32,945 nucleotides of DNA from Bacteroides sp. CAG:144 (GCA_000434215.1 HF999746.1:94909-127853); one strand, 5' to 3'; shown: positions 23,810-32,712, counted from the first letter of the stretch. Notes: generated by a model from the sequence alone, not told the origin. Program-made: numbers and translations.

Positions 23810-25708
23810 TTAGTTTTTGAGGGGTAATCTCTCTTTTTCTATGTATTTGATAAAAGCTTCGTTTACCAGTTTTGTTCCACCGGGGGTCGGGTAGTCTCCC
23901 GAGAAGTACCAGTCGCCCGTATGGTTGGGACATGCAGCACGTAGACCCTCCTGCGTTTGGTATACGATTTGTACTTCGGCTTGCGTGTCGGCAGGAGTGA
24001 GCAGTCGGGCAATTTTAGCCGAAATCTCTTCGTCGGTAAACGGCGCATAGATTTCTTTTACATAATTCGTCATTTCCTCTTTGGGAAGCGAACGCTGAGC
24101 CACTGAACGACGGTATACATCGAGAATGAGATCGTCCATGCGTCGTTCTTGAAGTAGGGCGATGGCCGCTTTGAAAGCGATGAATTCGTCCATGCGGGCC
24201 ATGTCGATACCGTAATAGTCGGGGTAACGTACTTGGGGAGACGATGAGACGATAACGATCTTCTTGGGGTGTAACCGGTCGAGTATGCCGATGATGCTTT
24301 GTTTCAGGGTTGTGCCGCGTACGATACTATCGTCGATGGCGACCAGATTGTCGACGTAGGGAGTCAGGCTGCCGTAAGTAATATCGTATACGTGTGCGGC
24401 GAGGTCGTTGCGTGTGTTGCCTTCGGCGATGAACGTGCGCAATTTTATATCCTTGATAACGACTTTTTCGGGACGTACGCGCATGGAGAGAATACGTTCC
24501 AGATCTTCCCGGGTAACGTTGTTCTGATGGGAAAGGATATAGTCGGTTTTCAATCGGTTGAGGTATTCTTCAAAACCTTCCATCATACCGAAGAAAGCAA
24601 CCTCTGCCGTGTTGGGAATGAAAGAAAAGACCGTGTGCTCAATGTCGTTATCGACAGCTTTGAGCAACGGCCTTACCAGATTCTTCCCTAATTGTTTGCG
24701 TTCTTGATATATGTCTTTGTCGGAACCCCGAGAGAAATAAATGCGTTCGAACGAACAGGCTTTTTTCTCGCGGGGAGAATTGATTGTTTCGGTACGGTAT
24801 TTTCCGTGTTTGTCGATGAGTAAGGCTTCACCCGGTTGCAGTTCTCGAATGGAATCGACCGGCAGATTGAAAGCCGTCTGTATGACCGGGCGTTCCGATG
24901 CAACAACAACGACCTCGTCGTCGGCGTGCCAAAAGGCGGGGCGCAGTCCCCACGGGTCGCGTATCGAAAACATTTCTCCGCTACCGGTAACGCCGCAAAT
25001 GACATATCCTCCGTCCCATGCCGGACTGGTTCTGCGCAGGACGTTGGCCACGTCGATACGATCTTCGATGGCTCGGGTAAGTTCCGTGCCTTGCAGTCCC
25101 TCGGCTTTTAGTAGGTCATGCATTTTATCGGCTTCACGATCGAGGCGGTGTCCCATTTGTTCGAGCATGATATATGTGTCGGCATATTGGCGGGGATGTT
25201 GGCCTTGTCCGGTGATTTCATCGAAAATTTCGTCGACATTGGTCAGATTGAAATTCCCGCAGAGGCATAAGTTCTTTACCCTCCAATTATCGCGGCGCAA
25301 AACCGGATGGACATACGATAATCCCGATTTTCCGGTCGTACTATACCGCAAATGTCCCATATACAATTCTCCTGCGAAAGGGGTATAGCGTTGGGCGTAG
25401 TCGGCATCGGACAGTTGGTCTTTATCCGGAGTCGATGCCGCTATGTCGCGATGTACGGCTTCAAAGATTTCGGTAATGGCTCCTGTTCCCAACGCTCGTT
25501 CCCGGAACATATATTCCTCGCCCGGCTGCGATTGCATCTTTACACAAGCGAGTCCCGCGCCTTCCTGCCCCCGGTTGTGTTGTTTTTCCATGAGCAGATA
25601 GAGCTTGTTCAGTCCGTACATCCATGTGCCGTATTTCTCTTGATAGTACGACAACGGTTTCAGTAACCGTATCATGGCTACACCGCATTCGTGTTTGAGT
25701 GGCTCCAT
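23810..25708 (-). CDS. PurF-like amidophosphoribosyltransferase (divergent, 632 residues)
   Basis: The N-terminal half is a class II glutamine amidotransferase: a seven-residue propeptide MEPLKHE precedes catalytic Cys8, with QHNRGQEGAG (43-52), GHLRYSTTG (118-126) and CGNFNLTN (150-157). The C-terminal half has a PRPP-binding loop VAIDDSIVRGTT (456-467) and RTFI (424-427). The known reaction is PRPP plus glutamine to phosphoribosylamine, the first step of purine synthesis. It differs from textbook PurF (about 470-510 residues): it is longer, and where PurF normally has PVPDSG it reads FIPNTAEV (363-370). It may be the main PurF of this organism or a paralogue with a shifted role. It lies 30 bp after glmS and 10 bp before carA. 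Confidence 0.88.
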   Translation of the reverse strand: MEPLKHECGVAMIRLLKPLSYYQEKYGTWMYGLNKLYLLMEKQHNRGQEGAGLACVKMQSQPGEEYMFRERALGTGAITEIFEAVHRDIAASTPDKDQLSDADYAQRYTPFAGELYMGHLRYSTTGKSGLSYVHPVLRRDNWRVKNLCLCGNFNLTNVDEIFDEITGQGQHPRQYADTYIMLEQMGHRLDREADKMHDLLKAEGLQGTELTRAIEDRIDVANVLRRTSPAWDGGYVICGVTGSGEMFSIRDPWGLRPAFWHADDEVVVVASERPVIQTAFNLPVDSIRELQPGEALLIDKHGKYRTETINSPREKKACSFERIYFSRGSDKDIYQERKQLGKNLVRPLLKAVDNDIEHTVFSFIPNTAEVAFFGMMEGFEEYLNRLKTDYILSHQNNVTREDLERILSMRVRPEKVVIKDIKLRTFIAEGNTRNDLAAHVYDITYGSLTPYVDNLVAIDDSIVRGTTLKQSIIGILDRLHPKKIVIVSSSPQVRYPDYYGIDMARMDEFIAFKAAIALLQERRMDDLILDVYRRSVAQRSLPKEEMTNYVKEIYAPFTDEEISAKIARLLTPADTQAEVQIVYQTQEGLRAACPNHTGDWYFSGDYPTPGGTKLVNEAFIKYIEKERLPLKN

Positions 25709-25738
25709 AAAGTTATAACCTATATATTTACCTTCTTT

Positions 25739-27583
25739 TTACTCGACAGTTACCGATTTTGCGAGATTGCGGGGCTGGTCGACATCTTTCCCTTTGCAGA
25801 TTGCGATATGATATGCGAGCAGTTGCAGGGGTATGGTTGTGATCAGCGGTTCGAGACAGGCAACGGTATGGGGCAATTCTATGCAGAAATCGGCGATTTT
25901 TTTTATTTCGGTATCGCCTTCGTTTACAACAGCGATGACTTTACCGTGCCGGGCTTTTATTTCTTGTATGTTGCTGATTATTTTCTTGTATTGTTGATTA
26001 TGGGTCGCTATTACGACGACGGGCATTTCGGCATCGATGAGGGCTATGGGGCCGTGTTTCATTTCGGCGGCGGGATAACCCTCTGCATGGATATACGAGA
26101 TTTCTTTCAGTTTCAACGCCCCTTCCAGCGCTACGGGATAGTTGTACCCTCTGCCCAAATAGATGAAGTTATGGGCGTAGGTGAAAATTTTTGCAAGTTG
26201 AGCGATACTATCGTTGAGTTCCAACACTTGTTTCATTTTGTCTGGTATCCGATTCAACTCGCAGACGATCTTTTGCAATTCTTCGGGCGAAATGCAATCT
26301 TTGGCATGAGCCAGAGAAAGTGCCAGCATGGTGAGTACCGTAACCTGTCCGGTGAATGCTTTGGTTGATGCCACACCGATTTCTGGCCCTACGTGTATGA
26401 ACGATCCTGTGTCGGTGGCTCGGGCTATCGATGAGCCGATGGCATTGCAGATACCGTAAACGAAAGCACCTCGTTTCCTTGCTTCTTCGATGGCGGCTAA
26501 TGTGTCGGCCGTTTCGCCCGACTGGGAGATGGCGATGACGACGTCGTTTTCATTGATGACCGGGTTGCGGTAACGGAATTCCGAGGCGTATTCCACCTCT
26601 ACCGGAAATCGGCAGAATTGTTCGATGAGGTATTTCCCTATCAGGGCGGCATGCCATGATGTCCCGCAGGCAACGATGACGAAACGGCGTGCGCTGAGCA
26701 GTCGTTTTTTGTTGTCGATAATGGCCGATAGGGCGATGTCGGATCCGTCGATGCTGACACGTCCCCGCATGCAGTCTTTGATACAATCGGGTTGCTCGAA
26801 AATTTCTTTCAACATGAAATGGGGGTATCCGCCTTTTTCGAGTTGTCCGATGTTGAGTTTTATCGTATTGATTTTCGGATTTACTTTGGCATTGTTCTGA
26901 GTAACGACATGCAGTTTCTCACCTTTTTTCAATACGGCGATTTCTCCGTCTTCGAGATAGACGACGCGATTGGTGTATTCGACAATGGGAGAGGCGTCCG
27001 ATGCAAGGAAAAATTCGTCTTTGCCGATGCCTATCGCCAGCGGGCTGCTTTGTCGTGCCGCAATGATTGTGTCGGGGTTTCGCCTGTCGAGTATGGCAAT
27101 GGCATACGCTCCTATGACTTCGTGCAAAGCCAGCTGTACAGCGGCGAGCAGGTCGAGATTGTGCGAGATCTGCACATACTCGATAAGTTGTACGAGGACT
27201 TCGGTGTCGGTACAACTTTTGAAAGCATATCCCTCTCTTTGCAATTTCTCTTTGATGGTGGCGTAGTTTTCTATGATACCGTTATGTATCAGGGCCAAGT
27301 TGCCCGACGCCGAGTAGTGGGGATGTGCATTGATTTGGTTCGGCTCTCCGTGTGTAGCCCAGCGTGTATGGGCAATACCTATATGGCCTGTCGTATCTTT
27401 GCTTTCGACCATGTGTACCAAATCGGCGACTTTGCCTTTGGTCTTGTATACGTTGAGTTCATCGCTATCATTGATGAGGGCTATTCCGGCGCTGTCGTAG
27501 CCTCTGTATTCCAATCGTTTCAGTGATTTGATAAGTATCGGATACGCCTCTTGGTCTCCTATATATCCAACTATTCCGCACAT
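25739..27583 (-). CDS. glmS: Glutamine-fructose-6-phosphate aminotransferase GlmS
   Basis: A 614-residue protein, normal length. It begins MCGIVGYIGDQEA with Cys2 as the glutaminase nucleophile, then EYRGYDSAGIAL and HTRWATHGEPNQ. Two SIS sugar-isomerase domains follow, with VACGTSWHAALIGKYL, ISQSGETADTLAA and GRGYNYPVALEGALKLKEIS, and it ends with the usual DQPRNLAKSVTVE. It makes glucosamine-6-phosphate for peptidoglycan and lipopolysaccharide. It is first in an operon with purF-like, carA and carB, and divergent from glnN. A TACCTTTG promoter lies about 28 bp upstream. The short leader leaves no space for a glmS ribozyme. Confidence 0.98.
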   Translation of the reverse strand: MCGIVGYIGDQEAYPILIKSLKRLEYRGYDSAGIALINDSDELNVYKTKGKVADLVHMVESKDTTGHIGIAHTRWATHGEPNQINAHPHYSASGNLALIHNGIIENYATIKEKLQREGYAFKSCTDTEVLVQLIEYVQISHNLDLLAAVQLALHEVIGAYAIAILDRRNPDTIIAARQSSPLAIGIGKDEFFLASDASPIVEYTNRVVYLEDGEIAVLKKGEKLHVVTQNNAKVNPKINTIKLNIGQLEKGGYPHFMLKEIFEQPDCIKDCMRGRVSIDGSDIALSAIIDNKKRLLSARRFVIVACGTSWHAALIGKYLIEQFCRFPVEVEYASEFRYRNPVINENDVVIAISQSGETADTLAAIEEARKRGAFVYGICNAIGSSIARATDTGSFIHVGPEIGVASTKAFTGQVTVLTMLALSLAHAKDCISPEELQKIVCELNRIPDKMKQVLELNDSIAQLAKIFTYAHNFIYLGRGYNYPVALEGALKLKEISYIHAEGYPAAEMKHGPIALIDAEMPVVVIATHNQQYKKIISNIQEIKARHGKVIAVVNEGDTEIKKIADFCIELPHTVACLEPLITTIPLQLLAYHIAICKGKDVDQPRNLAKSVTVE

Positions 27584-27610
27584 ACTGTCGAGGTGTATTT
27601 AAAATTTGGG

Positions 27611-27641
27611 CAAAGGTAGCGATATTCTGTCGCATTTTAAA
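27611..27641 (-). promoter_or_regulatory. Promoter of the glmS-purF-carAB operon
   Basis: On the minus strand TTTA (plus 27638-27641), 19 bp, then TACCTTTG (plus 27611-27618), an exact match to the Bacteroidetes -7 element TAnnTTTG with a three-of-four -33 element. The start of transcription would be near 27604, giving a leader of about 20 nt. Confidence 0.65.
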
Positions 27642-27657
27642 GTTATCTTTAAAAATA

Positions 27658-27698
27658 ATTGAGGAGCGAATCGGTTAAAATATTTTTGTGTACCTTTG
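27658..27698 (+). promoter_or_regulatory. Promoter region of glnN (two overlapping -7 candidates)
   Basis: TATTTTTG (27681-27688) lies 19 bp after ATTG (27658-27661) and fits the TTTG/TAnnTTTG pattern. TACCTTTG (27691-27698) also fits TAnnTTTG and is the same sequence as the glmS -7 element, but lacks a clear -33 partner. The leader would be about 65-75 nt. The two divergent promoters are less than 45 bp apart, so a regulator bound between them could act on both. Confidence 0.55.
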
Positions 27699-27766
27699 CC
27701 GGTGCAACAGACACAGTTCCGTCCCGTTTCCCGGGAGGAAAATCCATATTAAAAAAGCAACGTAAA

Positions 27767-29956
27767 ATGTCAACACTTCGATTCAGAGTTGTAGAGACGG
27801 CTTTCAAGAAAAAGCCTGTCGAGGTTCCTACTCCTACGGAACACCCTTCGGAATATTTCGGTAAGTATGTGTTCAATCAGGCGAAGATGCAGCAGTATCT
27901 TTCTCCCGATGTATACGAGCAGTTGATGAATGTGATATGCAACGGTGCTCCTCTCGACCGTTCGATAGCCGATCGCATCGCCGAAGGTATGAAGACTTGG
28001 GCGGTGGAGATGGGTGCTACGCATTATACCCACTGGTTTGCACCGCTTACCGAGGGCACGGCCGAGAAGCACGACTCTTTTATCGAGCCCGATGGAAAAG
28101 GGGGTGTTATACAGGAATTCTCGGGCAAATTACTGGCGCAGCAGGAGTCCGATGCTTCGAGTTTCCCCAACGGAGGCATTCGCAATACGTTCGAAGCGCG
28201 CGGCTATTCGGCGTGGGATCCGTCGTCTCCGGCGTTCATTGTCGATGATACATTGTGTATTCCGACTATTTTTATCGCTTATACCGGCGAGTCTCTTGAT
28301 TATAAAGCTCCTTTGCTCAAAGCATTGCGGGCGGTCGATAAAGCTGCCGTCGATGTATGTCATTATTTCAATCCCGAAGTGAAAAAGGTAGTTGCCTATT
28401 TGGGGTGGGAGCAGGAGTATTTTTTGGTAGACGAGGGGCTTTATGCAGCCCGTCCCGATTTGTTACTTACCGGCCGCACGCTTATGGGGCATGAAAGTTC
28501 TAAGAACCAACAGCTCGAAGACCACTATTTCGGTGCGATACCCAGCCGGGTTGCCGCCTTTATGAAAGAGCTCGAAATTGAAGCGTTGAAATTCGGGATT
28601 CCGGTGAAAACCCGACATAACGAGGTCGCGCCCAATCAGTTTGAATTGGCTCCCGTTTTCGAGGAATGCAACTTGGCCAATGATCATAATCTGTTGATTA
28701 TGGCGTTGATGCGGAAGTTGGCGCGGAATCACGGATTCCGTGTATTGTTGCATGAGAAGCCGTTCAAGGGGGTGAACGGGTCGGGCAAACACAATAACTG
28801 GTCGCTTGGTACCGATACCGGCGTATTACTCATGGCTCCCGGAAAAACACCTCTCGACAATCTGCGTTTTATTACTTTCGTGGTAAATACGTTGATGGCC
28901 GTCTATAAGCATAACGGTCTGCTGAAAGCCTCCATTTCGAGTGCGACCAATGCTCATCGTTTAGGGGCGAATGAAGCACCTCCTGCCATTATTTCGAGTT
29001 TTCTCGGTACGCAACTTTCACAGGTACTCGGCCATATAGAGGAAAGCGATGATAACGATTTCTCGTCTCTCGGCGGTAAACACGGTATGCGCTTGAATAT
29101 TCCCCAGATACCCGAATTGCTTATCGATAATACCGACCGTAACCGCACATCGCCCTTTGCTTTTACGGGAAACCGCTTCGAGTTCCGCGCTGTCGGTTCC
29201 GAAGCCAATTGTGCGTCGGCCATGATTGCTCTGAATGCGGCGGTGGCTCACCAATTGGTTGAGTTCAAGAAAGATGTCGATGCCATGATTGCCGAGGGAA
29301 GCGACCAACAAGTGGCGATATTGCATGTGCTGAGACGTTATATCAAAGAATGCAAGGCGATACATTTCGACGGGAACGGTTACAGCGACGAGTGGAAAGC
29401 CGAGGCTGCCCGCCGTGGTCTCGATTGCGAGACGAGTGTACCCCTTATATTTGACAACTATCTCAAAGAAAGTTCGGTACGGATGTTCGAGGAGACTGGG
29501 GTCATGACCCGTAAAGAGTTGGAGGCTCGCAATGAGGTGAAGTGGGAAACTTATACAAAAAAAATACAGATCGAGGCCCGTGTTTTGGGCGATTTGGTAA
29601 TGAACCATATCATACCCGTAGCAACATCTTACCAGTCGACGCTTATAGATAATGTATACAAGATGAGAGACCTGTTCCCTGCCGATAAGGCGGCGCGTCT
29701 TTCGGCCAAGAATCTCGAAATCATCGAAGAGATCGCCGAGCGGGAAATCGCCATCAAAGCAAAAGTCGATGAGTTGGTCGAAGCCCGGAAAGTGGCCAAC
29801 CGTATTGCAAACGAGCGGGAAAAAGCGATTGCTTATCATGACGTGATTGCGCCGAAACTCGATGAGATACGATACCATATCGATAAACTCGAATTAGCTG
29901 TCGATGACCGTTTGTGGACATTACCCAAGTATCGGGAACTGCTTTTCGTGAGATAA
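27767..29956 (+). CDS. glnN: Glutamine synthetase type III GlnN
   Basis: The ATG at 27767 gives MSTLRFRVVETAFKKKPVEV and a 729-residue protein, the usual size of type III glutamine synthetases of Bacteroidetes. The frame is open further upstream to a TTG at 27659, but that part overlaps the promoter and looks non-coding. Family motifs include TRHNEVAPNQFELAPVFEE (about 282-300), NGSGKHNNWSLGTDTG (about 335-350), and SNP-like FTGNRFEFRAVGSEANC (about 465-481). It makes glutamine from glutamate, ammonia and ATP in the cytosol. It has its own terminator directly after the stop and faces away from an operon of glutamine-using enzymes. Confidence 0.97.
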   Translation: MSTLRFRVVETAFKKKPVEVPTPTEHPSEYFGKYVFNQAKMQQYLSPDVYEQLMNVICNGAPLDRSIADRIAEGMKTWAVEMGATHYTHWFAPLTEGTAEKHDSFIEPDGKGGVIQEFSGKLLAQQESDASSFPNGGIRNTFEARGYSAWDPSSPAFIVDDTLCIPTIFIAYTGESLDYKAPLLKALRAVDKAAVDVCHYFNPEVKKVVAYLGWEQEYFLVDEGLYAARPDLLLTGRTLMGHESSKNQQLEDHYFGAIPSRVAAFMKELEIEALKFGIPVKTRHNEVAPNQFELAPVFEECNLANDHNLLIMALMRKLARNHGFRVLLHEKPFKGVNGSGKHNNWSLGTDTGVLLMAPGKTPLDNLRFITFVVNTLMAVYKHNGLLKASISSATNAHRLGANEAPPAIISSFLGTQLSQVLGHIEESDDNDFSSLGGKHGMRLNIPQIPELLIDNTDRNRTSPFAFTGNRFEFRAVGSEANCASAMIALNAAVAHQLVEFKKDVDAMIAEGSDQQVAILHVLRRYIKECKAIHFDGNGYSDEWKAEAARRGLDCETSVPLIFDNYLKESSVRMFEETGVMTRKELEARNEVKWETYTKKIQIEARVLGDLVMNHIIPVATSYQSTLIDNVYKMRDLFPADKAARLSAKNLEIIEEIAEREIAIKAKVDELVEARKVANRIANEREKAIAYHDVIAPKLDEIRYHIDKLELAVDDRLWTLPKYRELLFVR

Positions 29957-29977
29957 TGTATGTTGTCTTTCATAGGA

Positions 29978-30015
29978 GAACGGTCTGTGCTTGTCAAGCA
30001 CAGACCGTTCTTTTT
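29978..30015 (+). terminator. Terminator of glnN
   Basis: GAACGGTCTGTGCTT (29978-29992) and AAGCACAGACCGTTC (29996-30010) form a perfect 15-bp stem with a GTC loop, followed by TTTTTC. It starts 21 bp after the stop codon. Confidence 0.95.
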
Positions 30016-30088
30016 CTTTCGATGTAAGAATTGATATGCAGACCTATCGTAAGTAAAATAAAGAATACCCGATAAAGAAAAAACGAAG

Positions 30089-30369
30089 AGATTCCTCGTC
30101 GGGCGGTTGTCCTCACTTGAAATGACATTATAAAAAAGGTGTGTTAGAGATTCCTCACACTCGGTCGACAGCCCTCGGTTCGGAATGACAGATGTATCAT
30201 TCTGAATGTAGCGTAGTGAAGAATCTCTTGCTAAGCGATGTTCCCTTGTGGGTACGATGTCATTCTGAGGGGTATAACCCCGAAGAATCTCCTACCAAAT
30301 GAGCATCTGGCATGAGATCTTTCACTTTCGTTCGAGATGATATTGTCCATGATCAGTATGGCGTGTTAG
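30089..30369. repeat. Dispersed palindromic repeat cluster C
   Basis: Units of the same family as clusters A and B: AGATTCCTCGTCGG...GAAATGACA (30089 on), AGATTCCTCACACTCGG...CGGAATGACAG (about 30150-30192), ATCATTCTGAATGTAGCG...GAAGAATCTC (about 30197-30228), GTCATTCTGA-GGGGTATAACCCC-GAAGAATCTCC (about 30249-30292), and AGATCTTTCACTTTCGTTCG (30315 on). Two stretches are alignable with cluster B over more than 50 bp. No coding sequence is supported here. Confidence 0.85.
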
Positions 30370-30563
30370 GGTTTCCTTGCCGGCCTTACCGATCTCGGAT
30401 AATTTCGTTTCTTTCCTTTGCGCCTCGGCTGTGCTTGAACAGGCATGCTCGTGCAGCGTTCGGCTTGGAATGATACCATCATACCGAACCGAGGATTCAG
30501 GTCTTATGAATCTCAACTATATGAATACCATAGGGGTATCAATAAACGGCAGTTCCTATTTTG
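30370..30563. other. Intergenic remainder before the PatB gene end
   Basis: About 190 bp between repeat cluster C and the stop codon of the PatB-type gene. It contains the word CGTTCGGCTTGGAATGATACC, which may be a decayed relative of the repeat family. Short open frames on both strands show no domain. I see no convincing terminator for the minus-strand gene. Confidence 0.4.
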
Positions 30564-31727
30564 TTATAACGAAGATATATATTGCCGGAAGCGTTCCAAT
30601 CCCTCGGTGAGACGGGAACGGGGACAAGCAATGTTCCAACGCATGAATCCTTCGCCTTCGGCCCCATACATCGTACCGGCATTGAGCCACAAACCGGCTT
30701 CGTCGATAAGCCGTTTCTCCAATTCTGCCGATGCAAGACCGATAGTCTTGCAATCCATCCATTCGAGATAAGTCCCTTCAAGACGGGTGAGAGGAAACTG
30801 CGGCAGGTTCTGGCGACAGAAATCCCACATGAAATCGTCGTTTCCCTTCAAATATGCGAGCAACTGCGACAGCCATTCTTCCCCCTCGTTATAGGCGGCG
30901 ATGAGAGCTTCCACCCCGAACGGGTTTACGTCGCATACTTCGTTGATATTGATAGCCCTGTCTATTCGGGTACGCATATCGTTATCGGGTACGATGATAT
31001 TGGCGATCTGCAATCCGGCAATATTGAACGCCTTACTGGGCGAATTGCAGGTTACAGAGTGAGAGGAAAATTCGGGAGAAAGAGAGGCAAAAGGAATATA
31101 AATATTCCCCGGGAAAACCAGTTCGCAATGAATTTCGTCGGCCACGATATACACACCGTTCCTAATACATATTTCACCCATGCGGGTAAGTTCTTCGCGT
31201 GTCCATACCCGACCTCCGGGGTTGTGGGGGTTGCACAACAAGAAAAGTTTTACTCGCGGATCGGCGGCCTTTTTTTCGAAGTCGTCGAAATCGATGGTGT
31301 AAGTACCATCGGCATATACAAGAGGACTGACCGCTGTTTCGCAACCGTTGTTACGGATCGACGAAAAGAAACAATTATATACGGGTGTCTGCACCAAAAC
31401 CCGGTCGCCCGGAACAGTAAGTGCTTTGATAATGGCCGATACTGCCGGTACGACACCCGATGTGTAGATGACCCAGTCGCGCCGGATCGTCCAACCATGC
31501 CGATGCTCGAACCACCGGATAAGAGCCTCATAGTAGGCATCGGGAACGCGCGTATAGCCGAAGATGCCATGCTCTACCCGACGGCGCAAGGCTTCTATGA
31601 TGGGCTCGGCCGTGCGAAAATCCATATCGGCCACCCACATGGGCAACACATCTTCTTGGGCTGCCGAGTCCCATTTGTAAGAGCGGCTTCCCCGGCGGGA
31701 AATCTCTGCATCGAAATCGTACCTCAT
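30564..31727 (-). CDS. PatB/MalY-type PLP-dependent cystathionine beta-lyase / aminotransferase
   Basis: A 387-residue fold-type I PLP enzyme. It has the PatB/MalY opening (RRGSRSYKWD, then LPMWVADMDFRTAEPI), GIFGYTRVPDAYYEA, CNPHNPGGRVWTREEL (165-180), ADEIHCELVFPG with Asp197 for the pyridine nitrogen, and SPSKAFNIAGLQ with the Schiff-base Lys232. Family members cleave C-S bonds of cystathionine or cysteine conjugates, and some act as aminotransferases; in gut bacteria they can release H2S or methionine precursors. The substrate cannot be decided here. It lies 12 bp after the DUF3737 gene, so the two are probably co-transcribed. The C-terminus reads RFRQYISSL followed by TAA. Confidence 0.93.
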   Translation of the reverse strand: MRYDFDAEISRRGSRSYKWDSAAQEDVLPMWVADMDFRTAEPIIEALRRRVEHGIFGYTRVPDAYYEALIRWFEHRHGWTIRRDWVIYTSGVVPAVSAIIKALTVPGDRVLVQTPVYNCFFSSIRNNGCETAVSPLVYADGTYTIDFDDFEKKAADPRVKLFLLCNPHNPGGRVWTREELTRMGEICIRNGVYIVADEIHCELVFPGNIYIPFASLSPEFSSHSVTCNSPSKAFNIAGLQIANIIVPDNDMRTRIDRAININEVCDVNPFGVEALIAAYNEGEEWLSQLLAYLKGNDDFMWDFCRQNLPQFPLTRLEGTYLEWMDCKTIGLASAELEKRLIDEAGLWLNAGTMYGAEGEGFMRWNIACPRSRLTEGLERFRQYISSL

Positions 31728-31739
31728 AACTCGATTGTT

Positions 31740-32609
31740 TTACAGTTCGTTATATAGTTTTATTTCACAATCGGCCGGAGCTTTGATGTTCTCGTCGATA
31801 ATGATTTCTCCATAACTCCGGGCAATGATGCGGCCGCTTGTCGGATTCTTTACACTGCACACGGCACTGTCTATGGTCGCTTGCACGGTGCTGTATTCAA
31901 AAGCGAGGTCGGCGTCGGGTGCAAAGATACAATTTTCCAGCACTAAATCATGCGCATAGCAGAGCGGTTGCGTACCTGAAATTTTGCAGTTGACCAAACG
32001 TAGGTTGTGTGAATGCCAGCCTAAATATTCACCGTCGATTTCCGAATCGTAGACGGTAACGTTTTCGGAATTCCAGAATGCGTCTTTCGAATCAATGACT
32101 GCTCGGCGTATCTCCACATTTCGGCAATACTGGAACGAATAGTTTCCCTGCTGCCGGTAATTTTCGATACGGATATTCTCGCTATGCATGAATAGGTAGT
32201 CGGCCTTTTCGATGCGGACGTCTTTCAACTCGACCTTGCGGCAATGCCACAAGGTCTCGGCAGCATCGGTCAGCTGTACATTTTTCAGGCTGATGTTTTC
32301 CATCTCCCGGAACATTTTCGGAGCATCGACCACCGTGTCGCTCATTTCGAGATTGCGGGAATACCATAGGGCTGCCCGTGCTCCTTCGGTAAAAAGACAA
32401 TGACGTATGACAAACCCGTCGTTGTGCCAAAACGGATATTTCCCTTCAAAACGGCAGTTCACGGCTTCGATATGGGAGCACTCTTTCAACGCCGACTCTC
32501 CGGCATGCACAGTTACATTTTCGAGGTAAAGATCATGAGAGGCAAACAGCGGACGTTCACCCTCGAATTCGGTATTTTTTATTTGCTCCATAACTTGATA
32601 TTCTTTCAT
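31740..32609 (-). CDS. DUF3737 family right-handed beta-helix protein
   Basis: A 289-residue protein with a solenoid pattern of about 20-22 residues repeated roughly ten times, each with an aromatic-His/Asn/Ser-N core (FWHND, LWYSRN, LWHCRK, LFMHSEN, FQYCRN, FWNSEN, LGWHSHN, LCYAHD). This fits the DUF3737 family, predicted as a parallel beta-helix. There is no signal peptide. The start may be the ATG at 32609 or at 32591 (MEQIKNTEFEG), the latter being nearer the conserved opening NTEFEGERPLF. Function is unknown; family genes are often beside PLP C-S lyase or transporter genes. TATTTTTG on the minus strand at 32645-32652 is a candidate -7 element. Confidence 0.85.
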   Translation of the reverse strand: MKEYQVMEQIKNTEFEGERPLFASHDLYLENVTVHAGESALKECSHIEAVNCRFEGKYPFWHNDGFVIRHCLFTEGARAALWYSRNLEMSDTVVDAPKMFREMENISLKNVQLTDAAETLWHCRKVELKDVRIEKADYLFMHSENIRIENYRQQGNYSFQYCRNVEIRRAVIDSKDAFWNSENVTVYDSEIDGEYLGWHSHNLRLVNCKISGTQPLCYAHDLVLENCIFAPDADLAFEYSTVQATIDSAVCSVKNPTSGRIIARSYGEIIIDENIKAPADCEIKLYNEL

Positions 32610-32644
32610 TATAATTTCTGATTCAAATCCTATTTTCGTCGATG

Positions 32645-32652
32645 CAAAAATA
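32645..32652 (-). promoter_or_regulatory. Candidate -7 element of the DUF3737-PatB operon
   Basis: The minus strand reads TATTTTTG, a full match to TAnnTTTG, about 36 bp before the start codon. No good -33 element is seen. Confidence 0.4.
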
Positions 32653-32712
32653 GAACATATATATGGCTCGCATTGTATACGAATTCCGTTTTTACCAACC
32701 CGAAATACCGAT

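Noticed and set aside
27584..27610. glmS ribozyme before glmS
   Set aside because: The leader is only about 20 nt from the promoter, far too short, and no ribozyme core is seen.
27659..27766. Extended N-terminus of glnN from a TTG codon
   Set aside because: The extension overlaps the promoter elements and is not part of type III glutamine synthetases; the ATG at 27767 gives the usual 729-residue protein.
27584..27766. Sigma-54 (-24/-12) promoter for glnN or glmS
   Set aside because: No TGGCAC-N5-TTGC-like sequence is visible; TAnnTTTG elements explain both starts.
30322..30516. 64-codon minus-strand frame next to repeat cluster C
   Set aside because: It overlaps the repeat units and has no independent evidence for coding.
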